61,615 nucleotides of DNA, from positions 1-61,615 of the forward strand of contig CAYQTJ010000005.1 of assembly GCA_964420395.1 (NCBI GenBank), written 5' to 3'. Made by a program: the position numbers and the translations under genes. A model generated the notes under the pieces. It had not been told where the DNA came from. It ran no database searches and was given only the letters and a program-made list of their open reading frames with translations. This DNA is from CAVSZB01 sp964420395 (GTDB lineage Bacteria > Krumholzibacteriota > Krumholzibacteriia > LZORAL124-64-63). Shown piece after piece: positions 16,908 through 25,033 of this stretch (its first letter is position 1; every line of letters begins with the position of its first letter).

Positions 16908-18755
16908 CTACTTTCCGAAGTGGAACGGGCGCCCGGCCCGATAGTCCACGAGTTGCCGCGCGTAGAGCCGCGCCTCGCGGATCGCCCGGGCGGACGTCGC
17001 CAGGTCGATCGCCCGCCGGCAGGCATGGATCGCTTCGGGGAAGCGGCCGTCCTCGGCGTAGGCCGCCGCCAGCGTGCTGTAGAGGATCGCCACCGGCTCC
17101 GGGCTCGCCTCGCAGGCGTGGCGCGCCAGGCGGACGGCCTCCGCACCGTTGCGATGCCTCTCCTTCTCATGCGTGGCGCGGATCCAGGCCACGTTGTTGA
17201 GCGCGTCGAGATCGTCGGGGTCGCGGGCGAGGATCTCGCCGTACTCGCGGATCGCCTCCTCCACGCGGGTCTCCCGCGTGAGCGTGGCCGCGAGTAGGCG
17301 CCGTGTCTCCGTGTCGTCGGGACGCGACTCGAGCGCGCGCCGCAGACCGGCCTCGAAGCCGGGCGTCAGGCCCTGCCCCTCCTCCAGGTGCGGTATCGCT
17401 TCCGCCGTCCGGCCGGCGGCGCACAGCGCCTGGCCCAGCCAGGCGTTCGCCAGGCGCCGCGCGTGCGGGCTGTCGCCGGAGACGGCGAGCACCCGCGTAC
17501 AGAGCTCGGTCGGGCCATTCCAGAACGACACCTGGTGCGCGGTGGCGACGGCGAGGCCGGCCAGGGCGCCAACCACGGCAACCGAAGCCACGCGCCGACC
17601 AGTCCGGGAAGCCGCCAACAGCTCGGCCCCCCCCCAGACCCCGGCGATCAGCAGTCCGATGCATGGAATGTACGTGAAGCGGTCCGCGTAGGCATGTCCG
17701 CCGGTCTGGACCAGCCCGATCACCGGCGCCAACGTGCCGATGAACCACAGCCAGCCGACGGCGAGATACGGGAAGCGCCGCGCGTGACGCAGGACCGTCA
17801 GCGTGGCCGCGACGAGTCCGACGGCGGCGGCGGCCAACCCGGCGACGTTCAGGCGGACGGGATGCGGGTAGAACGCGGCCAGATCGTGGGGCCAGAGAAG
17901 CATGCCGACGTAGCGCCAGTAGGAGAGCAGAGCGTTGCCGACCCGCCTCCCGAGCGGCAGGGCCTCGAGTTCCCGCAGGGCGCCGCAATACCGCTGGGTG
18001 GCGAACGCGACGACCGACACCACCGCGACGAGCGCGAACAGCAGCCACTTCTCCGCAATCAGGCCGCGGAGCGATCGTGCCGCCGCGCGTCCCCTCGCGA
18101 ACCGGCCAAGCGGCCACGCGTCGAGCAGGAGGAGCAGGAACGGCAACGTGATGAGCATCGCCTTCGACATCAGTCCGCACGCGAGCCCCGCGAACACCAG
18201 CGCGAAACGCGCGGCGCCCGGCCGTTCGACCCAGCGCGCGTACGCCAGCAGCGTGAGCAGGAAGTAGAAGGTGCTCAGCACGTCCTTGCGCTCGGCGACC
18301 CACGCGACCGACTCCACCCTCAGGGGATGCAGCGCGAAGAGGGCCGCCACGAGCACGCTCCTCCACCACGCGCCGGTCAGCCGGTGCAGCACGATCGCCA
18401 GCAGCAGCGCATTCAGGATGTGGAGCAGGAGACTCGTGGCGTGGTGCCCCGCCGGGCGCAACCCAAACAGCTCGACATCCAGCATGTGGGAGATGGCGGT
18501 CAGCGGCACCCAGTTCGAACCATGCGGCTGGTGCGTGAACCAGAGCACCCCCTCCGGCGTGAGACCGCGGGAGACGATCGCGTTGTCGTAAACGTAGATC
18601 GAATCGTCGAGCCAGACCCAGCCGCTGCGCAGCACCCCGGCGAAGGCGACGAACGTCGCCACCGCCAGGAGCGCGAGCACCAGGAACCGGAGCGCACGCG
18701 ACGGCGGCTTCTCCCGCCCTGCGGACTCAGGCGTGGATCGCGTGCGATCGCTCAA
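16908..18755 (-). CDS. Polytopic glycosyltransferase-like protein with C-terminal TPRs (TMTC-like)
   Basis: 615 residues. About ten membrane helices (residues 20-430) carry an acidic first loop (WVWLDDSIYVYDN) and the segment ALHPLRVESVAWVAERKDVLS typical of bacterial GT39/TMTC-like O-mannosyltransferase-type proteins. The last 170 residues are TPRs (ARRLANAWLGQALCAAGR..., LNNVAWIRATHEKERHRN). A role in protein O-glycosylation is known for eukaryotic TMTCs; for the bacterial forms it is inferred. The first in-frame start is TTG at 18753-18755 with GGAGAGA eight bases upstream. An extended -10 at 18884-18892 probably drives it. Confidence 0.85.
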   Translation of the reverse strand: MSDRTRSTPESAGREKPPSRALRFLVLALLAVATFVAFAGVLRSGWVWLDDSIYVYDNAIVSRGLTPEGVLWFTHQPHGSNWVPLTAISHMLDVELFGLRPAGHHATSLLLHILNALLLAIVLHRLTGAWWRSVLVAALFALHPLRVESVAWVAERKDVLSTFYFLLTLLAYARWVERPGAARFALVFAGLACGLMSKAMLITLPFLLLLLDAWPLGRFARGRAAARSLRGLIAEKWLLFALVAVVSVVAFATQRYCGALRELEALPLGRRVGNALLSYWRYVGMLLWPHDLAAFYPHPVRLNVAGLAAAAVGLVAATLTVLRHARRFPYLAVGWLWFIGTLAPVIGLVQTGGHAYADRFTYIPCIGLLIAGVWGGAELLAASRTGRRVASVAVVGALAGLAVATAHQVSFWNGPTELCTRVLAVSGDSPHARRLANAWLGQALCAAGRTAEAIPHLEEGQGLTPGFEAGLRRALESRPDDTETRRLLAATLTRETRVEEAIREYGEILARDPDDLDALNNVAWIRATHEKERHRNGAEAVRLARHACEASPEPVAILYSTLAAAYAEDGRFPEAIHACRRAIDLATSARAIREARLYARQLVDYRAGRPFHFGK

Positions 18756-18883
18756 CGTGGCGCTCTCTCCAGGCCATGCCTGACGGCGCGGCTGCTACAG
18801 TCCAGGTCGGTACGAACCCCTGACCGCCCCGCGAAGCTCGTTCGCAGCCGCGGCCGCGCTGGCCGGGCGAGTCATCGCGTTTC

Positions 18884-18892
18884 AGTCTAGCA
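18884..18892 (-). promoter_or_regulatory. Extended -10 promoter (TGCTAGACT)
   Basis: On the minus strand TGC-TAGACT lies immediately after the RRM terminator and about 130 bases before the TMTC-like gene. No clear -35 is present. The same nine bases occur at 47493-47501 before another gene. Confidence 0.45.
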
Positions 18893-18899
18893 CGTCGGG

Positions 18900-18935
18900 A
18901 AAAAGTGCGGGGGCTGCCTTTCGGCAACCCCCGCC
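18900..18935 (-). terminator. Intrinsic terminator of the RRM gene
   Basis: On the minus strand the arms GCGGGGGTTGCC and GGCAGCCCCCGC pair around a GAAA loop, with one mismatch, followed after two bases by a run of six T. It lies about 100 bases after the RRM stop codon and is the clearest intrinsic terminator in the window. Confidence 0.9.
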
Positions 18936-19037
18936 CCGGGCGCTCCGGCGGCTGCCCTGGCCGGCGTTCGCCGGCCGGGAATGCCGTGCCGCGCCGCCGA
19001 CCGCGTCGCGCCATCGGCGCGACGCCGGGGGTCGGCT

Positions 19038-19289
19038 CTACCGGGCCGGCCGCTCCTTGGCCTCGTTCACGCTGAGGTTGCGTCCCTCCATCGCGTGGCC
19101 GTCGAGGGCCTTGATGGCGGCGGCGGCCGGGCTGTCGTCCATCTCCACGAAGCCGAAGCCGCGGGGGCGGCCGGTCTCGCGGTCGTTGATCAGGGCAACG
19201 GAGTGCACCTGACCGTGCTGACCGAACAGCTCGCTCACGGAGTCGTTGGTCGCGGTGAACGGCAGGTTCCCGATGTAGATCTTCTTCAT
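19038..19289 (-). CDS. RNA-binding protein, single RRM domain
   Basis: 83 residues forming one RNA-recognition motif: RNP2 is KIYIGNLPF (3-11) and RNP1 is RGFGFVEM (about 43-50). A short basic tail (NEAKERPAR) follows. Such small bacterial RRM proteins bind single-stranded RNA and are often cold-induced in cyanobacteria; roles elsewhere are little known. AGAGGTGG precedes the ATG. The gene is monocistronic, ending at a strong intrinsic terminator. Three perfect hairpins lie 90-160 bases upstream (19379-19449), which could be part of a long leader through which the protein or temperature controls expression. Confidence 0.95.
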   Translation of the reverse strand: MKKIYIGNLPFTATNDSVSELFGQHGQVHSVALINDRETGRPRGFGFVEMDDSPAAAAIKALDGHAMEGRNLSVNEAKERPAR

Positions 19290-19347
19290 TCTGAATCCAC
19301 CTCTAACGCCGGCTTCTCCGGCAATCGCAGGCGCGGAGCGTCGCCGG

Positions 19348-19376
19348 ATGATTCCGGGCGATCCCCCGTGCGCCAA
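19348..19376 (-). promoter_or_regulatory. Possible promoter of the RRM gene
   Basis: On the minus strand TTGGCG is followed after 17 bases by AATCAT, about 60 bases before the ATG. Each hexamer matches consensus at four of six positions. If used, the three hairpins at 19379-19449 would lie upstream of the transcript. Confidence 0.3.
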
Positions 19377-19378
19377 AC

Positions 19379-19449
19379 CGGTCCGACAGCGTGCCGGACC
19401 GAATCCCTCGCAGGCCGAGGGAATTCCCAAGTCCGGCCGCCGGCCGGAC
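19379..19449. other. Three consecutive perfect hairpins upstream of the RRM gene
   Basis: Three inverted repeats stand within 71 bases: CGGTCCG/CGGACCG (19379-19401), TCCCTCG/CGAGGGA (19404-19422) and GTCCGGCC/GGCCGGAC (19431-19449), with loops of 9, 5 and 3 bases. The rest of the gene-free stretch 19290-19676 shows no ORF with a ribosome site. The cluster could be a structured 5' leader, a small RNA or a transcript end for the beta-helix gene upstream. Confidence 0.6.
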
Positions 19450-19676
19450 GCATGGACGATGCTCGAGGTCGAATGGACCGTGGGTCGTGGGGATCGTGCT
19501 GGCGCGGTCAGTTGACTCTTCTTCACTGAAAGGTCGTGAGGATCCGGGGCGGCGATTCCGGCGGGTTCCAGACCATCCTCATAATGCCCGTTCAAGATAG
19601 GCAGAGAACCCCGCGGCCGCAACCTCCTGCGACCGCCCGGAGTTCCGCCCCTTGCCGATCCGGGGAATTCGCGGGG

Positions 19677-21824
19677 CTACCGGACCAGCCCCAACCTCGC
19701 CGTCTCGACCTTCCCGCCGGCCTCCAGGCGGGCCAGGTAGCCTCCCGAGGCCATGGCGCGGCCCTCCGCGTCCCGACCGTCCCACACCGCCTCGTGGCTG
19801 CCGGACGACAATTCGGCATCGACGAGCGTCCGTACCAGCTGCCCCGCCACGTCGTAGACCATGAGTCGCGCGGGCCCCGCGGCGGGCAGGCCGAAGCGGA
19901 TCGTCGTGGTGGGGTTGAAGGGGTTCGGCGCGACCTCGAGGGCCAGCGGAGCCAGCTTCGGAAAGTCGGCGGCGGCGATCTCCTGCCGGCCGAGCAGCGT
20001 CCAGTCACCCCCTGCCGACAGCTCGAGCGCGTACGCCAGACTCGCGTTCCGCGCCGAGCGCAGCACCTGCAATCCCTGCCGGTCGACGGCCGAGAATGCA
20101 CCCCCGGCGCCGGCCTTGAACGGCACCGTCCACTCGCCGCCGCTCGCCGTCGTGCCGCGCACGCGCAGCCGCGCCGCCTCCACGGGAGCGTTCAGGCGCC
20201 AGGAGATGGCGATGCCATCGGCCGCCACCCGCGCGGCGAAGTCGCTGACCACGACCGGCACGACCCCCGCGCAGCCCGCCTCCGGGCAGCCCTCGCCGAG
20301 CGCTCCGACGAGGCTCTCGCAGCCCCACGGCAGGTGGCCCGGCAGGCACCACGAGTCCGCGCTGAGCGTGTACGTGCCCGCGCCCGGGTCGCAGAAGCAG
20401 GGATCGGCCGAGAAATTGCCGCCCACGTTGACCTGGTCGGCGATCGCTCCCACCCAGTCGCCCCCCTCGTTGCCGAAGAGGTCGCAGCACTCCAGCAGGA
20501 TGCTGGCGGGGCTCTCGCAGTGGACCGCGCCCCCCTGCAGGCTCAGCGCGATGATGGAGGACGCCAGGCCCAGCGAGCCGCCATCGGGGACGCCGACGAA
20601 GATGGTCCCGCCCGCGCCCGCGCCGTTGCGCGCGAAAGTGCACTGCCTGTACGAAGGGGCCGCCTCGTCGGGCGCGTCTCTCATGCCCGTCGCGAAGACG
20701 GCGCCACCCCGATCCGCCGTGTTGCGATCGAAGACGCACCCCGTGAACGACAGCAGCCATGTCTCGCCCGTCTCATAGACCGCCCCGCCGTCCTCGGCGC
20801 TGTTCTCCTGGAACAGGCAACCGCTGAAGTCGTGAGCCGCCGCGCCACCCGGCGCCGCGAAGATGGCGCCGCCCTTGGGGGCGCTGTTGCGAAGGAAGCG
20901 GCAGTTGGAGCTGGAGAACTTCTTGTCGCCGCGTCGCGGCCTGTCCGCCTTGGCGGAGGGCTCCACGGCGATCGCGCCGCCACCCACGCCGGCCGTGTTG
21001 GCTTCGAACACGCAGTTCACGTAGGAGGGATAGGAGTCGAAGCTCACCACCACGGCCCCGCCGTAGTTGGTGGCCGAATTGCGCGTGAAGCTGCAGTCAC
21101 GGACGGCGTCGAGGGCGTACTGGCCGGTCCAGATCGCCCCGCCGAAGCCTGCCCCGTTCTCCAGGAACTCGCACTCCAGGGCGGACAGTGACGCGAACGA
21201 ACCGAACAGCGCCATCCCGCCGCCGGCTCCCCGGGCACTGTTGTTCTCCATCCGGCAGTCGCGAACGCTGATGTCGTACTGTTCCCAGCCGGTGTCGGAG
21301 GTGCCGCAGATGGCCCCGCCGGCGGACGCCGAGCAGTCCCTGAAGACGCAGCCCTCGGCCGTGAGCGTCCCGCCGGCCCCCTCCCGCACGCGGAGCAGGA
21401 CCGCGCCCCCCTCGCCGGCGGCGTAGCCCCGCTGGATGGTCAGGCCCTGCAGGGTCACCCGGCAGGTCAGGCTCCCCGCCAGCCGGATGTCGAAACCGCG
21501 GTGCGGCTCGACCTCGCTGCCCTCGCAGTCGATCGTGCAGAGCATCGGGTCATTGCCGAGCGACCGGATGGTGATGCTCCTGCCGTCGCAGACCACGTCC
21601 CGGTTCCCCGGACCGGCGTAGGTGCCGTTGCCCAGCTCGATGACGTCGCCATCGAGGCTGGCATCGACGGCGGCCTGGATCGTCGGGTAGTCGCCGCTGC
21701 CGTCCGGCTGCAGCAGGATGGTCCGGGCGGCCGCGGTCGGGACGGCCGCGAGCAGCAGGGCGCCGGCCGCGGCGCACAGGACCGCGAGCCCGACGGCCGA
21801 TATCGATGCAGGGCGCGAGGCCAT
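19677..21824 (-). CDS. Secreted right-handed beta-helix protein with FlgD-like C-terminal domain
   Basis: 715 residues. Signal peptide to about 33 (PTAAA), then RTILLQPDGSGDYPTIQAAV, the classical start of a pectate-lyase-like parallel beta-helix. Many turns follow with recurrent GGAI/GGAV motifs each spaced about 25 residues (to about 480). The C-terminal 85 residues form an FlgD-like module (NPFNPTTTIRFGLP, LMVYDVAGQLVRTLV, EAVWDGRDAEGRAMASGGY) ending RLGLVR, as in type IX-like secreted proteins. It is probably surface-bound or released; no catalytic residues can be assigned. The ATG at 21822-21824 has AAGGAG seven bases upstream; an earlier ATG at 21845 has none. Confidence 0.88.
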   Translation of the reverse strand: MASRPASISAVGLAVLCAAAGALLLAAVPTAAARTILLQPDGSGDYPTIQAAVDASLDGDVIELGNGTYAGPGNRDVVCDGRSITIRSLGNDPMLCTIDCEGSEVEPHRGFDIRLAGSLTCRVTLQGLTIQRGYAAGEGGAVLLRVREGAGGTLTAEGCVFRDCSASAGGAICGTSDTGWEQYDISVRDCRMENNSARGAGGGMALFGSFASLSALECEFLENGAGFGGAIWTGQYALDAVRDCSFTRNSATNYGGAVVVSFDSYPSYVNCVFEANTAGVGGGAIAVEPSAKADRPRRGDKKFSSSNCRFLRNSAPKGGAIFAAPGGAAAHDFSGCLFQENSAEDGGAVYETGETWLLSFTGCVFDRNTADRGGAVFATGMRDAPDEAAPSYRQCTFARNGAGAGGTIFVGVPDGGSLGLASSIIALSLQGGAVHCESPASILLECCDLFGNEGGDWVGAIADQVNVGGNFSADPCFCDPGAGTYTLSADSWCLPGHLPWGCESLVGALGEGCPEAGCAGVVPVVVSDFAARVAADGIAISWRLNAPVEAARLRVRGTTASGGEWTVPFKAGAGGAFSAVDRQGLQVLRSARNASLAYALELSAGGDWTLLGRQEIAAADFPKLAPLALEVAPNPFNPTTTIRFGLPAAGPARLMVYDVAGQLVRTLVDAELSSGSHEAVWDGRDAEGRAMASGGYLARLEAGGKVETARLGLVR

Positions 21825-21971
21825 GTTGTTGCTCCTTGGCAGCATGACAAGCCTACCCACGGTCGCGAGGCGTCGTCGCAGTTGACGGCACGCCCGTCCG
21901 GAAAGCGCCGCGCTCCGGGCCGGGCCCGTCGGGATCCTCCGCCGCAACGGCGCTGCCGTCATGATAGCGTG

Positions 21972-21980
21972 ATCATAGCA
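21972..21980 (-). promoter_or_regulatory. Extended -10 promoter of the beta-helix gene
   Basis: On the minus strand TGCTATGAT gives a TGn plus a five-of-six -10 match. It overlaps a dyad, ATGAT-6-ATCAT (21961-21976), that could bind a regulator. The leader would be about 140 bases. Confidence 0.4.
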
Positions 21981-22049
21981 TGGAGCGCCATGCCCGCACC
22001 ACTTCCAGCGCCCCTGCCTCCCACGCCCGGGCCGGCGCAGCCGCCCCTT

Positions 22050-22275
22050 CGCCGGCTTCCCCCTCGGCGTGACGGCCGGAACCTGCGAGATCTCGCTCGA
22101 CATGACCCAGACCTCGAGATGCAGCCCGGCCTTCATCACCAACCCCGGCGGCACGACCGCACTCGCGGAAGCGTTCCTCTTCCAGAGCATTGCCGAAGGC
22201 ACGGCCTACTTCAACATCCACAGCACCTTCGCCGTCGGCGGCGAGATCCGCGGGTTCCTCGAGCCCCTCACGGTC
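22050..22275 (+). pseudogene. CHRD domain remnant lacking its 5' end
   Basis: One frame encodes a run ending AYFNIHSTFAVGGEIRGFL, the signature of the last third of a CHRD domain (usually YxNIHTxxxPGGEIRG). The upstream part reads PFAGFPLGVTAGTCEISLDM and is CHRD-like too, but before 22050 the frame has stops and no start with a ribosome site. After the domain the frame runs into the promoter of the next gene. A truncated relic is the best reading; a frameshifted gene is the alternative. Confidence 0.6.
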
Positions 22276-22339
22276 CCCGCGGACCCGTCGACCTGCGGGG
22301 GAGACGAAGGCCCTCTACCGCTGACCGCGAGCCCCCGCG

Positions 22340-22373
22340 CAGCGACCACCCTCCCCCGCGGGGGTGGTCGCTG
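22340..22373. terminator. Perfect 12-bp hairpin upstream of the cysteine-synthase-like gene
   Basis: CAGCGACCACCC pairs with GGGTGGTCGCTG across a 10-base loop. It lies between the CHRD remnant and the promoter at 22391-22419, so it may end transcription of the remnant. No T-run follows. Confidence 0.5.
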
Positions 22374-22390
22374 TAACGCCTACCCGATGG

Positions 22391-22419
22391 ATGACACCGG
22401 GCCACCCCCACGGTAGACT
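22391..22419 (+). promoter_or_regulatory. Sigma-70-type promoter of the cysteine-synthase-like gene
   Basis: ATGACA (22391-22396) and TAGACT (22414-22419) are separated by 17 bases, 43 bases before the start codon. Confidence 0.55.
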
Positions 22420-22461
22420 GCGCGCGCCGAGGAAGCCGGCCGGCAGAGGGGTGGTCGCTCC

Positions 22462-23385
22462 GTGGACATTCTCGACGCCATCGGCAACACATCTCTGGTT
22501 CCGCTGCGCAGGGTGCCGCCCGCCGGCGGCGCGAGCATCCTCGTCAAGCTCGAGTGGGAGAATCCCACCGGCAGCGTCAAGGACCGGATGGCGCGGGCCG
22601 TGATCGCGCGGGCTGAGGAGGACGGACGGCTGAAGCCCGGAGACACCGTCGTCGAGTACACGGGCGGCAGCACGGGAGCCTCGCTGGCCCTGGTCTGCGC
22701 CGCCAGGGGCTACCGCCTCCGGATCGTCAGCTCCGACGCATTCAGCCGCGAGAAACTGGACCACATGGCGGCGCTGGGCGCCGAGCTGACGCTCGTCCCG
22801 AGCGAGGGCGGCCTCACCACCAGGAAGCTGATCCTGGACCTGATCGAGGCCGCCCGCGGCCTCAGCCGGGAGCCCCGCACCTACTGGACCGACCAGCTCA
22901 ACAACCATGACAGCATCGCGGGTTACCACCTGCTCGGCGAGGAAATCTGGAGCCAGACGGAGGGGAGGATCGACGCCTTCGTCCACTGCGTGGGCACGGC
23001 GGCCTCGCTGCGCGGCATCGCCACCGTGCTGAAGCGACACAGGCCCGGCATCAGGATCGTCGCGGTCGAGCCGGCCGAGTCATCGGTGCTGCTGGGCGGG
23101 CAGCCGGGCCCCCACAAGATCGAGGGGGTCGGGATCGGCTACGCGCCCCCGCTCTGGGAGCCGAAGCTCGTGGACGAAATCGTGCCGGTCCGGACGGACG
23201 ACGCCAAGGAGATGGCGCGGCGCCTCGCGCGGGAGGAGGGCCTCTTCGCGGGGACCTCCTCCGGCGCGAACGTCGTCGCCGCGCTCCGGGTCGCCGCGCG
23301 GCTCGGACCCGACGCCAGGGTCGTCACGCTGATGGCCGACTCCGGCCTCAAGTACCTGAGCACCGACGTGTACCGGCGCGGCTAG
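22462..23385 (+). CDS. PLP-dependent cysteine synthase family protein
   Basis: 307 residues, cytoplasmic, fold type II PLP enzyme. The PLP lysine is K40 in NPTGSVKDRMA, the substrate loop is TGGSTGASLA (67-76) and the phosphate-binding stretch is VGTAASLRGI. The sequence resembles CysK/CBS-like enzymes that make cysteine or related amino acids by beta-replacement on (acetyl)serine. At 307 residues it is the length of CysK/CysM without extra domains. The start is GTG at 22462 with AGAGGGG upstream. No serine acetyltransferase or sulfate-assimilation gene is adjacent, so the precise substrate is uncertain. Confidence 0.92.
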   Translation: MDILDAIGNTSLVPLRRVPPAGGASILVKLEWENPTGSVKDRMARAVIARAEEDGRLKPGDTVVEYTGGSTGASLALVCAARGYRLRIVSSDAFSREKLDHMAALGAELTLVPSEGGLTTRKLILDLIEAARGLSREPRTYWTDQLNNHDSIAGYHLLGEEIWSQTEGRIDAFVHCVGTAASLRGIATVLKRHRPGIRIVAVEPAESSVLLGGQPGPHKIEGVGIGYAPPLWEPKLVDEIVPVRTDDAKEMARRLAREEGLFAGTSSGANVVAALRVAARLGPDARVVTLMADSGLKYLSTDVYRRG

Positions 23386-23452
23386 CTCTGTCGTCCGGGC
23401 CCGGTGGCTGCTCCGCGGGTGAACGGCCCGGCCGGCCGCTGGCGCTCCCGAG

Positions 23453-24187
23453 TCAGCGCCGCGCGCTCAGCGCGAAATCGACGGCCGCCTGCGCATGGAT
23501 GCGCAGCGTGTCGAACAGCGGCAGCCCGGCGTCATCCGGACCGATCAGCAGCGGAATCTCGGTGCAGCCGAGGACGATGCCTTCGGCGCCTCGCCGTCCC
23601 AGCTCCGCGATGATCCCGAGGAAGCGCGCCCGCGTCTCGTCGCGGAAGGTCTCCTGGACGAGTTCATGCAGGATCGCGTGATCGACGAACGCGCGCTCGT
23701 CCCCGTCGGGGACGAGCGTCACGATGCCGGCGGCCCGCAGCTGGGCGGTGTAGAAGTCGCGCTCCATCGTCGGCAGCGTCCCCAGCAGTCCCACCGTGCG
23801 CAGGCCCCGCGCGCGGACCCGCTCGGCCGTCGCCGTCGCTACGTGGATGAGCGGCACCGGCACGGCGGCCGCGATCTCGTCCGCGAACCAGTGCAGCGTG
23901 TTCGCGCAGATCACCACGCACTCCGCGCCCGCGCCCGCCACTGTCCGGGCGGCAGCGACCACCAGGTCGCGCACCGCGGCCTGCTCGGGGTCGCCCGCCT
24001 TGAGCCGCATGATCTCGCCGAAGTTGAGCGAGTACAGCAGGCAGCGGGCCGCCTCGTGTCCGCCGAGCGCCCGATTGATCCCCTGGTTGATCAGCCGGTA
24101 ATACTCCAGCGTGGAGAGCCAGCCGGTGCCGCCGACCAGGCCGATCAGGCGCGGCACGACAGGAGCGGAGCCGGGAGTTTCGGGCAC
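23453..24187 (-). CDS. Aspartate/glutamate racemase family protein
   Basis: 244 residues, cytoplasmic. Both catalytic cysteines are present: C94 in VVICANTLHWF and C208 in IVLGCTEIPLLI, as in cofactor-independent aspartate racemases (YgeA-like). The N-terminal RLIGLVGGTGWLSTLEYY is the family's GG.sw.St motif. The usual methionine in CANTMH is leucine here. The start is taken as GTG at 24185-24187; the ribosome site is weak. It converges on the cysteine-synthase-like gene with a 67-base gap. Such enzymes may supply D-amino acids or broad-range racemisation. Confidence 0.92.
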   Translation of the reverse strand: MPETPGSAPVVPRLIGLVGGTGWLSTLEYYRLINQGINRALGGHEAARCLLYSLNFGEIMRLKAGDPEQAAVRDLVVAAARTVAGAGAECVVICANTLHWFADEIAAAVPVPLIHVATATAERVRARGLRTVGLLGTLPTMERDFYTAQLRAAGIVTLVPDGDERAFVDHAILHELVQETFRDETRARFLGIIAELGRRGAEGIVLGCTEIPLLIGPDDAGLPLFDTLRIHAQAAVDFALSARR

Positions 24188-24339
24188 TGGGCATCACCGT
24201 CCCTGCTGCCGATTGGAGACCGAAGCCGCACTTACGCAGGCGGGGCGCCGCGGTTGCACGGTCGGCCCGCGGCGAATAGGCCCGGGGGACCGCGGGTAGA
24301 GGCGCCGTGCGGCCGGGCCGCCGCGCGAAGGAGGAGAGG

Positions 24340-24552
24340 ATGGGAGGGCAGCAGGAGGCAGGCACGCGGATCATCGAGGGACGGGCGCTCAAGTGCCCCA
24401 TCTGCGGCAACGACCGCTTCCGGACACGTCACGCGTTGATGAACCGACGTTGGATGGCGTTCCTCGACTTCGAATGGGCCGATCGCCAGGCCGCGACCGA
24501 GATCTGCAGCCGCTGCGGCCACGTGCTCTGGTTCCTCGCGGACGGGAACTGA
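24340..24552 (+). CDS. Small zinc-ribbon protein
   Basis: 70 residues. Two CxxC knuckles, CPICG (about 20-24) and CSRCG (about 59-63), form a zinc ribbon around a segment FRTRHALMNRRWMAFLDFEW. GAAGGAGGAG precedes the ATG. No signal peptide or membrane helix. The pattern resembles widespread small zinc-ribbon proteins of unknown function that carry a nucleic-acid-binding or structural zinc site. Confidence 0.85.
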   Translation: MGGQQEAGTRIIEGRALKCPICGNDRFRTRHALMNRRWMAFLDFEWADRQAATEICSRCGHVLWFLADGN

Positions 24553-24604
24553 GGATCCCGCCGCGGACCGGCCAGGAACGACTGCCGGCGCGGGCCGCGG
24601 GCGC

Positions 24605-24898
24605 TCACTCGAGGAATTCCTGCAGGTTGGTCTGGCCGAAGCGGCTGCCGACGGCGGCCTCGCGAAGCTGCCTGGCGATGAGCGCCATGATCCGCTTGAC
24701 GCCGACGGTCTTCTCGGGGTCGGTGGCCGGAAGCAGCCGGACGGTGATCTGCCGGTCCTTCTGGGAGAGCTGCACGAAGAAGGTCTGTGGGCGTCCCTCC
24801 TCCACCGCCACGCAGTCTGCGAGCGCGGCGTGACCGGACCGATCCAGGCAGACGGCGATCACCTTGAGGATCTCGCTCCCGGTTCGCGTCACCGACAA
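24605..24898 (-). CDS. Conserved-looking small protein, unknown function
   Basis: 97 residues from a TTG at 24896-24898 (GGGGGATCGAG upstream); a GTG two codons later is an alternative. The mature text SEILKVIAVCLDRSGHAALADCVAVEEGRP has a mixed alpha/beta pattern with ordinary amino-acid composition and codon use like real genes of this window, which is why I keep it. No family recognised. It converges on the zinc-ribbon gene (52 bases apart). Confidence 0.5.
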   Translation of the reverse strand: MSVTRTGSEILKVIAVCLDRSGHAALADCVAVEEGRPQTFFVQLSQKDRQITVRLLPATDPEKTVGVKRIMALIARQLREAAVGSRFGQTNLQEFLE

Positions 24899-25033
24899 CT
24901 CGATCCCCCGGCCACGCTGCGCCTCCCGTGGCGACCTCGTGCATTGGCGGGTAACTTGATTCCTGCCGGCGCACGACCGTCAGCGCCGATCGCCGGCCCG
25001 GATGGCCGCCTCCGGCCGCGGTGGAGGCAGATC

